In this document: positions 1 through 5,173 of the stretch, piece after piece
Layout: the number at the start of each line of letters is the position of its first letter
Numbering within the stretch: position 1 is the first letter of the stretch
NCBI GenBank assembly: GCA_021160865.1
Contig: JAGHBS010000023.1
Span: forward strand, 1-5,173
Length of the DNA: 5,173 bases
Direction of reading: 5' to 3'
Origin: Planctomycetota bacterium
Lineage (GTDB): Bacteria; Planctomycetota; Phycisphaerae; SM23-33
Made by a program: the position numbers and the translations under genes
Notes under the pieces: model-generated
What the model was told of the DNA's origin: nothing
The model's database searches: none
What the model saw: the letters and a program-made list of their open reading frames with translations, nothing else

Positions 1-159
1 AAAGAAGATTGGGAACGGGACAACCATTGTGTGACATTTCACTTTTCAAAACCCGAGTACAGGAGTGCATTCATAGATGAGGTGGTTCGCTTACTTCCGG
101 GGGAATTATGGAGGATAATCCGAACTGATAATGCTGATCCAGCCACGCCACAGTGTTGA
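1..159 (+). CDS. C-terminal end of an unidentified protein (partial at left edge)
   Basis: Frame 1 stays open from the first base to a TGA at 157-159, giving 52 residues with no start in the window. The translation begins KEDWERDNHCVTF, contains FIDEVVRLLPGELWRII and ends ADPATPQC. It reads like a real soluble protein end: mixed charged and hydrophobic residues, two Trp, and an amphipathic stretch around residues 24-40. I do not recognise the family. The stop lies 8 bases from the stop of the pseudopilin gene on the other strand, so the two would converge tail to tail, a common tight arrangement. The case rests only on openness and residue composition over 53 codons, so a chance open frame is possible. 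There is no room for a separate terminator between the two genes. Confidence 0.55.
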   Translation, partial: KEDWERDNHCVTFHFSKPEYRSAFIDEVVRLLPGELWRIIRTDNADPATPQC

Positions 160-167
160 ACCGATTT

Positions 168-836
168 CTATTCAGGTACAAAGTCGCCTTTATCAGCGGT
201 TCTGGCACGGAGGATGAGTCCCTTTTCCGTCTTGCTGCTATACCATGCAGATGGACAAAGCGGATGATGGTATTGTAAGGCTTGCCAGTATCCAATGTCT
301 CCAAAGGTGCCAACGCTCCAGATGACGAATTTGACCGGGCTGGTCTTGGGGTCGGTATAGGTCTTGCCGTTTGTGCAATCGCCCGGTGGAAAGCCATCAG
401 GTACCCATATGCCAGTAATCGTTCCAACTCTGTTATGAAATCCTCTGCCCGGGGCGAGGTATTTATATGTCCTGTCGGGATTGAATGGATCAGTCATCTG
501 CACAGTCAGATGGCTATCAGGTGGAGCAGCAGGTAAATATCCCCCACGGGCTAATTCGATTGGCAATTCCGCCCAATCTTTTACCTTTTCCGGACAGCCA
601 TAGGCACAATACGTCCGTGAAGGCGGATATGCATTATGTTCATGATGGTAGATTGTCAATGCGGTAGCGATGCCCGCAAGTTCCGCTTTAGTTTTTACTA
701 CCTTTGCAATGAATTTTGCCCTTGCCAGGCTTGGCAACAATATGGAAATCAACAAACCGATTATCGCTACCACCACCAATAGCTCGACGAGCGTAAAGGC
801 GATGATAGCGCCAGTTTGTCGCTCATCTGCCTGCAT
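168..836 (-). CDS. Type II secretion/type IV pilus-like pseudopilin (prepilin-type N-terminal cleavage/methylation domain)
   Basis: This 222-residue protein has a short charged leader (MQADERQTGAIIA), then FTLVELL and a hydrophobic helix to about residue 35, ending LLPSLARAK. That is the class III signal normally cut and N-methylated by prepilin peptidase; Phe14 would be +1 and Glu18 the conserved +5 acid. The residue at -1 is Ala13, where Gly is usual. The body resembles GspG/GspH-like pseudopilins of planctomycetes: a helix with IATALTIYHHEHNAYPP (about 56-72), DPFNP at 116-120 and KFVIWSVGTFGD at 169-180. Four cysteines (77, 81, 154, 194) could form disulfides after export. The start is secure: an in-frame TAA lies four codons upstream at 846-848 and no other Met precedes the helix. 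No clear Shine-Dalgarno is seen. It lies 51 bases after the PEP-CTERM gene and is probably co-transcribed with it. The role is inferred as a minor pilin or secretion pseudopilin; a specific substrate cannot be named. Confidence 0.9.
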   Translation of the reverse strand: MQADERQTGAIIAFTLVELLVVVAIIGLLISILLPSLARAKFIAKVVKTKAELAGIATALTIYHHEHNAYPPSRTYCAYGCPEKVKDWAELPIELARGGYLPAAPPDSHLTVQMTDPFNPDRTYKYLAPGRGFHNRVGTITGIWVPDGFPPGDCTNGKTYTDPKTSPVKFVIWSVGTFGDIGYWQALQYHHPLCPSAWYSSKTEKGLILRARTADKGDFVPE

Positions 837-887
837 AGAGTTAGTTTATTTCGGGTCGAGGGTCTTATCTTATTATTGTTATATTGA

Positions 888-1763
888 TTATCGTTTCCTT
901 ACAGACAGGATGAATCCACCTCCAATCAATAATAATGTCAGTGATACAGGCTCGGGTATTATTATGTCATCTGGACGAGTTACCCATATTTGATACCCAT
1001 CTGTCAGGCCGGTTCCCGGAATGGGGCCGCTGGGGCCAAATTGCGGTTCCTGATTGCCCAGGCCTATCACATCAAATTCGCCAGTAGGTTCGGGGCCGAA
1101 ATCAACATTGCAGAGTTTCATAAGCAGGGTGTTTCCCAACTTATCTGCGATGGTGACTCTTTGATTCTTTCCCCATGTGCCTGAAACGACATGCACGTCA
1201 TTAATTCGGATTCTCCTGCACTGGTATCGCTCGCCGCCAGTAAGACGGGTTGGATCGAATGTGTTCATTTCCGGGATGGTGACGAGTTCTGGTTCTGGAA
1301 GTCCGACACCCCGTTCAAGCAGTTCGACAGTAAAGTTCATTGATGGGTCAGCAGAATGTCGTTCATTTATGTTTGCTTTTCCGCCGACAGCCATTGCATA
1401 TCCAGTGATTCGGACACGGTCGCCTTCGCGGAAGCCGCTGGCATTGAGACGGGCAAGCTCGTCTTCCCAGACGTCAGATTGATAAAACTTTCCTGCCCAG
1501 GCGGCGGTCCCCCCCAGATCGTCGCCTTCACCTTGTACGAATATCTGCCACATCTTTGCAGGATCGAGCATATCCTCGGGATTGTTCAGGCAAATACCCT
1601 CGATTACGACGAGGTTTTCAGGGGTAGGGTTGGCGCCAACCTTGTAATAGTTTGGTACGCCATTTTCATCTACCGATTGTAATTCCCAATTGGTCTCTGC
1701 AATGCTTGGTATTGCAAAAAACAATACCATCAACATCCCAACGAATAAGGCCTTCTTTGCCAT
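888..1763 (-). CDS. Secreted PEP-CTERM protein with two OB-fold-like regions
   Basis: The protein has 291 residues from the ATG at 1763. Residues 1-22 are a signal peptide (MAKK, hydrophobic core, AIPSIA before the cut). The C-terminus, about 269-291, is a PEP-CTERM sorting tail: IPEP, a hydrophobic stretch and final RKR, which in this system is recognised by an exosortase. Between them I see two similar beta-rich halves. The first (about 51-150) has VVIEGICLNN, MWQIFVQGEG, GDRVRITGYA and FTVELL. The second (about 178-266) has RIRINDVHVVSGTWG, RVTIADKLGN, FDVIGLGNQE and DGYQIWV. The second half resembles secreted OB-fold modules of the YhcR/DUF5689 kind; this is by eye and moderate in certainty. 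No catalytic motif is visible. The start is chosen over an ATG at 1811 because AGGAGG stands 7 bases before it and the signal peptide begins there. Exosortase is not in the window. It is probably an extracellular or envelope-attached structural or binding protein. Confidence 0.88.
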   Translation of the reverse strand: MAKKALFVGMLMVLFFAIPSIAETNWELQSVDENGVPNYYKVGANPTPENLVVIEGICLNNPEDMLDPAKMWQIFVQGEGDDLGGTAAWAGKFYQSDVWEDELARLNASGFREGDRVRITGYAMAVGGKANINERHSADPSMNFTVELLERGVGLPEPELVTIPEMNTFDPTRLTGGERYQCRRIRINDVHVVSGTWGKNQRVTIADKLGNTLLMKLCNVDFGPEPTGEFDVIGLGNQEPQFGPSGPIPGTGLTDGYQIWVTRPDDIIIPEPVSLTLLLIGGGFILSVRKR

Positions 1764-1770
1764 CTTTTCT

Positions 1771-1776
1771 CCTCCT
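1771..1776 (-). promoter_or_regulatory. Strong Shine-Dalgarno of the PEP-CTERM gene
   Basis: On the minus strand this reads AGGAGG, 7 bases before the ATG at 1763. It decides the start, ruling against the in-frame ATG 16 codons upstream. It is the best ribosome binding site in the window; most of the other starts here have a weak one or none. Confidence 0.85.
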
Positions 1777-1801
1777 TCCCTTTCGATGACCAAATTCAAT
1801 C

Positions 1802-1829
1802 TTGACAACATCGAGCAAATTAGTATTAA
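1802..1829 (+). promoter_or_regulatory. Candidate sigma70-type promoter for the methyltransferase gene
   Basis: A perfect TTGACA (1802-1807) is followed after 16 bases by TATTAA (1824-1829), a 4-of-6 match to the -10 consensus. The predicted transcript start is near 1836, leaving a leader of about 45 bases before the ATG at 1881. It may also serve the LPS genes downstream. It lies inside the predicted leader of the minus-strand PEP-CTERM transcript. Confidence 0.5.
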
Positions 1830-1840
1830 CTAACGGTGAA

Positions 1841-1869
1841 ATTGTATTACGGTTTTGGAGACTCGTCAA
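1841..1869 (-). promoter_or_regulatory. Candidate sigma70-type promoter for the PEP-CTERM/pseudopilin unit
   Basis: On the minus strand TTGACG (1869-1864) is followed after exactly 17 bases by TACAAT (1846-1841); each hexamer matches its consensus at 5 of 6 positions. The predicted start is near 1834, giving a leader of about 70 bases to the ATG at 1763. The -35 box abuts the Shine-Dalgarno of the methyltransferase on the other strand. This is the best-matched promoter in the window. Confidence 0.6.
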
Positions 1870-1874
1870 GAGGA
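1869..1874 (+). promoter_or_regulatory. Shine-Dalgarno of the methyltransferase gene
   Basis: AGAGGA stands 6 bases before the ATG at 1881. It supports that start over the in-frame GTG at 1836, which has no ribosome binding site and would add 15 residues not expected for the family. It also lies beyond the predicted transcript start near 1836. Confidence 0.65.
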
Positions 1875-1880
1875 AATCGT

Positions 1881-2504
1881 ATGAAAAATAAAGAAATTTT
1901 TATTAACAGCACAGACCCTCGGATAGAGTTCTTTGACAGCCAAGCAAGTCATTGGGACGACGACATTGCTGAAATCGAACGAACCTTGCGAAGGGTAGAT
2001 GAACTTCTGGATTTATTGAGACTTCATAAGGGGCAGGATGTTTTGGAGGTAGGCTGTGGGACAGGGCAAATTACAGGGTGGTTATCCTCGGTAGTTGCGC
2101 CAGGGGAAGTAGTTGCGATTGACTTCTCGCAGAAGATGCTTAGCCGAGCTCGAGAAAAGGGAATAAAAGCGAAGTTTGTCCATCTTGATATTTGTTGTGA
2201 TAAACCTGAGGGTGTTTTTGATGTAGCATTGTGTTTTCATAGTTTCCCGCACTTCCGCGACAAGGAATCAGCCTTGAAAAATATCTCTGCTTCGCTCAAA
2301 CCCGCAGGTTCTCTAATCGTCCTGCACCTTGCAAGCAGTGAGCAGATAAACTCTTTTCACAAAGGTGTAGGCGATGCAGTTGGTGAAGATTTTCTCCCCC
2401 AGCAGGACGATTGGGATAGATTATTGTCCGTTGCTGGTCTTGAACTCGATACCTATATCGATAAAGACGACTTATTCTTCCTTCGAGCGGTGAAAAATAG
2501 GTAG
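1881..2504 (+). CDS. Class I SAM-dependent methyltransferase
   Basis: The protein has 207 residues, a normal length for a single-domain Methyltransf_11/25-type enzyme, and is probably cytoplasmic. The SAM-binding motif I is VLEVGCGTGQ at 54-63. The acid after the second strand is Asp81 (VVAIDFSQKML), Asp103 follows in VHLDI, and motif IV with the following segment is FDVALCFHSFPHF at 113-125. The post-I core ends with LKPAGSLIVLHLASSE (139-154). The opening FFDSQASHWDD, the FPHFRDKESAL block, and the late INSFHKGVGDAVGEDFLPQQD segment (156-176) match a recognisable group of small methyltransferases of anaerobes and planctomycetes. The substrate of that group is not known to me. It transfers a methyl group from SAM; the acceptor cannot be read from the sequence. 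It is 36 bases upstream of the heptosyltransferase on the same strand, so LPS-related methylation is possible but unproven. Confidence 0.9.
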   Translation: MKNKEIFINSTDPRIEFFDSQASHWDDDIAEIERTLRRVDELLDLLRLHKGQDVLEVGCGTGQITGWLSSVVAPGEVVAIDFSQKMLSRAREKGIKAKFVHLDICCDKPEGVFDVALCFHSFPHFRDKESALKNISASLKPAGSLIVLHLASSEQINSFHKGVGDAVGEDFLPQQDDWDRLLSVAGLELDTYIDKDDLFFLRAVKNR

Positions 2505-2527
2505 TTAATCCTTTCATCTCCAGCCTG

Positions 2528-2533
2528 TACAAT
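2528..2533 (+). promoter_or_regulatory. Possible -10 element for a leaderless heptosyltransferase transcript
   Basis: TACAAT (5 of 6 to consensus) ends 7 bases before the ATG at 2541, so a start 7 bases after it would fall on or beside the A of the ATG. No Shine-Dalgarno precedes that ATG, which fits leaderless translation. The -35 region at 17-base spacing (TTAATC, 2505-2510) is poor, so this is only a candidate. Confidence 0.25.
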
Positions 2534-2540
2534 ACAAGTC

Positions 2541-3635
2541 ATGTTGGATTCTCCCGAAAGGATAATTTTGTATCTTCCCAACTGGGTAGGTGATACTGTA
2601 ATGTTCACGCCTACCATAAGGGCAATTCGTAAGGGGTTTCCTGACGCTCAAATTGCGCTTCTGGGAAGGGAAAATCCTGCTGCGGTACTTAGCCCCAATC
2701 CGTGGTGCGATGAGATTATCATTAACGATGGCAATATCGGCGGGGTGATAAAGGCCTTGCGGGAGAAATCATTCGATCTTGCCGTTCTCGGTCCTAACAG
2801 TTTTCGCAGCGCTTTGATAATTCGTTTAGCGGGGGTAAAAAGGCGCCTCGGATATGTCCGTGATGCCCGCGGATGGTTGCTAACCGATAAAATTGTTCCG
2901 CCGAAGGATAAGTCAGGGCGATTCGCCATTAAACCTGCAATTGATTATTATCTCACCCTTGCTGAGTATCTTGGCTGTCCTGCTGATGATAAGCGGATGG
3001 AACTGGGCATCTCCCCGTCTGATGATCAGTTTGCTCAAACTCTATTCGATAAAGCCAACATACATGAGGATCGGCCAATCGTACTGATAAACCCCGGTGC
3101 CTCTTACGGGCCTGCCAAGATGTATCCTGCTGATAGATTCGCACGAGTGGCTGATTTACTTATTGAGCGTCGCCAGGCACAGATAATACTTAACGCTGCC
3201 CCTGCAGAGAGGCCAATTGCATCTGCCGTTCAAAGGGTGATGAGATACCCTGTTTCAATCAACCTTGCTGAGGAAAATAATTCACTCGGACTTCTAAAGG
3301 CAATGGTAGCAAGGTCAGACTTGATGATTACCAACGATACAGGCCCAAGGCACTTTGCTGCTGCCCTTGGCGTGCCGGTGGTTACTATTTTCGGGCCTAC
3401 CAATCCCGCCTGGACGGACATTTACTTTGAATATGAGCGGATCGTTCGAGTGAATGTCCCTTGCGGACCTTGTCAGATGAAGCGCTGCCCTTTACCAGCA
3501 GGGGATGAATATCATCAATGCATGCGGAAAATCACACCTGAAATGGTTGTATCAGCTGCTGAGGAGCTGCTCGATGCCCCGAAGAGCACTAACACTTCCT
3601 TGATGTGCAAACAACGAAATGATGGAAGAGCCTAA
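2541..3635 (+). CDS. waaF: ADP-heptose:LPS heptosyltransferase, family GT9 (WaaF/heptosyltransferase II type)
   Basis: The 364-residue enzyme has the usual length and two Rossmann-like halves of a GT-B fold. It transfers heptose from ADP-heptose to the inner core of LPS at the cytoplasmic side of the inner membrane. The N-terminal strand and loop LYLPNWVGDTVMFTP (10-24) carries Asp18, the position of the catalytic acid in the family. GYVRDARGWLLTDK (104-117) is also typical. The donor half has LINPGASYGPAKMYP (182-196), with the Lys conserved for phosphate binding, and TNDTGPRHFAAALGVP (264-279) followed by VTIFGPT. The Cys-rich CGPCQMKRC (308-316) with a later Cys327 is characteristic of the heptosyltransferase II subgroup. 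The start is supported because the first beta strand begins at residue 7. No Shine-Dalgarno is visible. Its end overlaps the start of the kinase gene by 17 bases. The exact acceptor (first or second heptose, or another core sugar) is not fixed by sequence in this phylum. Confidence 0.92.
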   Translation: MLDSPERIILYLPNWVGDTVMFTPTIRAIRKGFPDAQIALLGRENPAAVLSPNPWCDEIIINDGNIGGVIKALREKSFDLAVLGPNSFRSALIIRLAGVKRRLGYVRDARGWLLTDKIVPPKDKSGRFAIKPAIDYYLTLAEYLGCPADDKRMELGISPSDDQFAQTLFDKANIHEDRPIVLINPGASYGPAKMYPADRFARVADLLIERRQAQIILNAAPAERPIASAVQRVMRYPVSINLAEENNSLGLLKAMVARSDLMITNDTGPRHFAAALGVPVVTIFGPTNPAWTDIYFEYERIVRVNVPCGPCQMKRCPLPAGDEYHQCMRKITPEMVVSAAEELLDAPKSTNTSLMCKQRNDGRA

Positions 3636-4470
3636 AGAAAAATTCACTGATAGTACTGACTTTGAGCAAGTTTTGCTGAAACGGGAAAATCTCGATACGG
3701 TTGAAGGTGCCTTTGCATATCGAGGGGGGAAAAGTCTTGACAAACCGGGCCTTGCAAAGCGCGAACGAATCCAGATTGACCTTGTTGATGAAACGGGGAA
3801 ACCAATTCGATGGTACATGAAGCGCTACGGTAGCGATTCTTTCTTCAAGCGGCTCGGGAGGTGGATCATCGGTAAGGGAAAGTCAAGCCCTGCCCGGCAA
3901 GAGTATGAAAATATTCATCGGCTCAGTGCGATTGGCATCCCTACAATGAGAGCAATAACCTTCGGCGAAGAGAGGGATTTCCTCGGTGTCAAGCGGAGCT
4001 ATCTTATCGTCTCTGCAGTACCCGGCGAGGCATTGGAAAGATGCTTCGATGATTATTTCAGAAAGTTTAATGAGAACCCCGCTGCCATTGAAAAGTTCAA
4101 TCAATCGCTGGTTAATCTAATACGGAAACTTCACGATAATGGTTTTGTCCATCGTGATTTGTATGCCTCGCATATTTTTTTAGATTCCACCAATGATGAT
4201 GTTGAGTTGTATCTTATCGATTTAGCAAGGGTTTTTGCGCCGGTGAGTTGGCGGCGATTTCGCTGGCGCGTCAAAGACTTAGCTGAACTAAAATACTCCA
4301 TGCCATCAGCATGGGTGGAGAGGTATTGGGATGATTTTCTCAAAATGTATCTTCCCGATGATAAATTGTTTCCGAAGTGGTCGAAGGCAATTGATAAGAA
4401 GGTTGCGTGGATGTTCCGCCGGCAACGCCGAAAGGAACTTCGAGGGAAAATCAAAAAGAAAACCAATTAG
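3619..4470 (+). CDS. LPS core kinase, WaaP/Kdo-kinase (lipopolysaccharide kinase) family
   Basis: This 283-residue protein has the small protein-kinase-like fold of the Kdo/WaaP family, which phosphorylates inner-core heptose or Kdo using ATP. Visible kinase landmarks are Lys68 in WYMKRYG (ATP-binding Lys), Glu95 in RQEYENI (helix C Glu), and the hinge region YLIVSAVPGEAL (128-139). The catalytic loop is VHRDLYASHIFL (177-188), with Asp180 and His185 where protein kinases have Asn, as in WaaP. Asp201 in LIDLAR replaces the DFG aspartate. The C-terminal tail from about 267 is very basic (RRQRRKELRGKIKKKTN) and may help it sit at the inner membrane. Translation can start at ATG 3619 or the adjacent ATG 3622. 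Either overlaps the heptosyltransferase end, and no Shine-Dalgarno is seen, so coupled translation is likely. The phosphorylated sugar is inferred to be a core heptose from the neighbour. Confidence 0.9.
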   Translation: MMEEPKEKFTDSTDFEQVLLKRENLDTVEGAFAYRGGKSLDKPGLAKRERIQIDLVDETGKPIRWYMKRYGSDSFFKRLGRWIIGKGKSSPARQEYENIHRLSAIGIPTMRAITFGEERDFLGVKRSYLIVSAVPGEALERCFDDYFRKFNENPAAIEKFNQSLVNLIRKLHDNGFVHRDLYASHIFLDSTNDDVELYLIDLARVFAPVSWRRFRWRVKDLAELKYSMPSAWVERYWDDFLKMYLPDDKLFPKWSKAIDKKVAWMFRRQRRKELRGKIKKKTN

Positions 4471-4529
4471 AATTGCATTTACTTTTTAGAATAACTGATG
4501 TGCCTTGCGATTGCTGGAATCTATGATAA

Positions 4530-5173
4530 ATGAGAATAGCGCTGGTCATAGAACGGATGGATACTTTTGGGGGTGGACGCGAAAGATCTGTTGCAGAGAT
4601 TGCTACCGAACTATCGAGACGCGGGCATGAAGTATCCGTATTGTGTCAGATGGGAAGCCCCCCTGAATCGTCGGTGAGAGTTTTATCGCTCGGTCGGGTT
4701 GGTCTTACAAGATCGGCACAGATGGCTAACTTTATAAGAATGGTCGAAGCAGAGATTAGAGGCGGTAAATACGATATTGTTCACGCTACCTTACCCATCC
4801 CCTCTGCCAATATATATCAGCCCCGCGGCGGGACGGTAGTCGGTCAGCAGGCAGGGAAAAATAGATTATCATCTCCCGTTGGAAGGATGGTTAGAAAAAT
4901 CACCTCCCCTCTAAACCGCACACGGGCATTGGCAATGAAAATCGAAAGGCAAGTGGTAGATAATCTCGATATAACCTGTCTAGCAGCGAGTAAACTGGTA
5001 GCAGAGGAGTTTTCAAGATATTACAACCGCCATGAAAATGTTCGAGTAATCTATAACGGTGTCGAAGTACCCCAAATTAATCAGGAGCAAAGAATAGCGA
5101 ACCACAAAAAGTGGCGAAAGAGGTGGAATATAAGCGACGACGGTACTATTTTTCTTACTGTCGCTTACAATTT
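4530..5173 (+). CDS. Family 4 glycosyltransferase, N-terminal part (LPS core, WaaG-like), cut by window edge
   Basis: The frame is open from the ATG at 4530 to the last base: 214 codons and two extra bases, so the C-terminal, nucleotide-sugar-binding half is outside. What is seen is the acceptor half of a GT-B enzyme. It opens MRIALVIERMDTFGGGRERSV, with the GG-x-E-x-S loop (15-20), then LSRRGHEVSVLC (28-39), YDIVHATLP (81-89), YQPRGGTV (96-103), and a helix leading to CLAASKLVAEEF (150-161). VIYNGVE (173-179) is the usual hinge approach, and TVAYN at the edge (210-214) begins the second domain. The YQPRGGT segment and the edge motif resemble planctomycete WaaG-like enzymes that add hexose to core heptose; the donor is unknown. 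It follows the kinase by 59 bases on the same strand, and no good Shine-Dalgarno precedes it. Confidence 0.88.
   Translation, partial: MRIALVIERMDTFGGGRERSVAEIATELSRRGHEVSVLCQMGSPPESSVRVLSLGRVGLTRSAQMANFIRMVEAEIRGGKYDIVHATLPIPSANIYQPRGGTVVGQQAGKNRLSSPVGRMVRKITSPLNRTRALAMKIERQVVDNLDITCLAASKLVAEEFSRYYNRHENVRVIYNGVEVPQINQEQRIANHKKWRKRWNISDDGTIFLTVAYN

Noticed and set aside
71..427. Minus-strand open frame of 118 codons overlapping the pseudopilin
   Set aside because: It lies in another frame of the pseudopilin gene, lacks any domain or signal, and has a low-complexity Pro/Arg/Ser stretch; the pseudopilin frame has clear family motifs.
1764..1811. Upstream ATG at 1811 for the PEP-CTERM gene
   Set aside because: It adds 16 charged residues ahead of a good signal peptide, and the AGGAGG points to the ATG at 1763.
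1666..1869. Minus-strand open frame of 67 codons across the control region
   Set aside because: It covers the promoters and the start of the PEP-CTERM gene in another frame, with no ribosome binding site and no protein-like motif.
1836..1880. Upstream GTG start for the methyltransferase
   Set aside because: There is no ribosome binding site before it and it coincides with the predicted transcript start; ATG 1881 has AGAGGA 6 bases upstream.
2296..2532. Minus-strand open frame opposite the methyltransferase end
   Set aside because: It is a shadow of a well-supported gene, with no start signal or recognised motif.
4296..4320. Imperfect inverted repeat (CTCCA, CCAT / ATGG, TGGAG) that could form a hairpin
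   Set aside because: It sits inside the kinase coding region with no following T run, so it is not a terminator; I see no partner copy and treat it as a chance repeat.
4471..4529. TATGAT at 4522-4527 as a -10 box for the family 4 glycosyltransferase
   Set aside because: It ends 2 bases before the ATG, so transcription would start inside the gene, and no -35 box lies at a workable distance.

Overview
The window looks like chromosomal DNA of a planctomycete, probably of the Phycisphaerae type. Three things suggest this: a short pseudopilin with the FTLVELL leader and the DPFNP / lwS-G-F-G body common in that phylum, a secreted protein with a PEP-CTERM tail, and an LPS-core gene cluster. This is inference from protein style; no marker gene is present. 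Base composition looks moderate and even, and I see no insertion sequence, tRNA, rRNA, CRISPR array or other sign of recent transfer.

Left part (1-1763): the end of an unidentified plus-strand reading frame (1-159) converges on a two-gene minus-strand unit. That unit reads from a secreted, probably double OB-fold PEP-CTERM protein (1763 to 888) into a type II secretion/type IV pilus-like pseudopilin (836 to 168). Both are envelope or export proteins. The pseudopilin has Ala instead of the usual Gly before its expected cleavage site.

Centre (1764-1880): a compact control region separates the minus-strand pair from a plus-strand series. It holds a TTGACA-N16-TATTAA promoter candidate on the plus strand and a TTGACG-N17-TACAAT candidate on the minus strand. 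The two face each other, with predicted starts almost at the same base, so each transcript would run through the other promoter.

Right part (1881-5173): four plus-strand genes follow one another. They are a class I SAM-dependent methyltransferase, an ADP-heptose:LPS heptosyltransferase of family GT9 (WaaF-like), a WaaP/Kdo-kinase-family LPS kinase whose start overlaps the heptosyltransferase end, and a family 4 glycosyltransferase cut by the window edge. The last three together probably add, phosphorylate and extend inner-core sugars of LPS at the cytoplasmic face of the inner membrane. The methyltransferase shares the strand and may be co-transcribed, but nothing in its sequence ties it to LPS.

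I did not find a convincing new multi-gene system. The best leads are the face-to-face promoters, the Ala(-1) pseudopilin beside a PEP-CTERM protein, and the compact LPS-core module.
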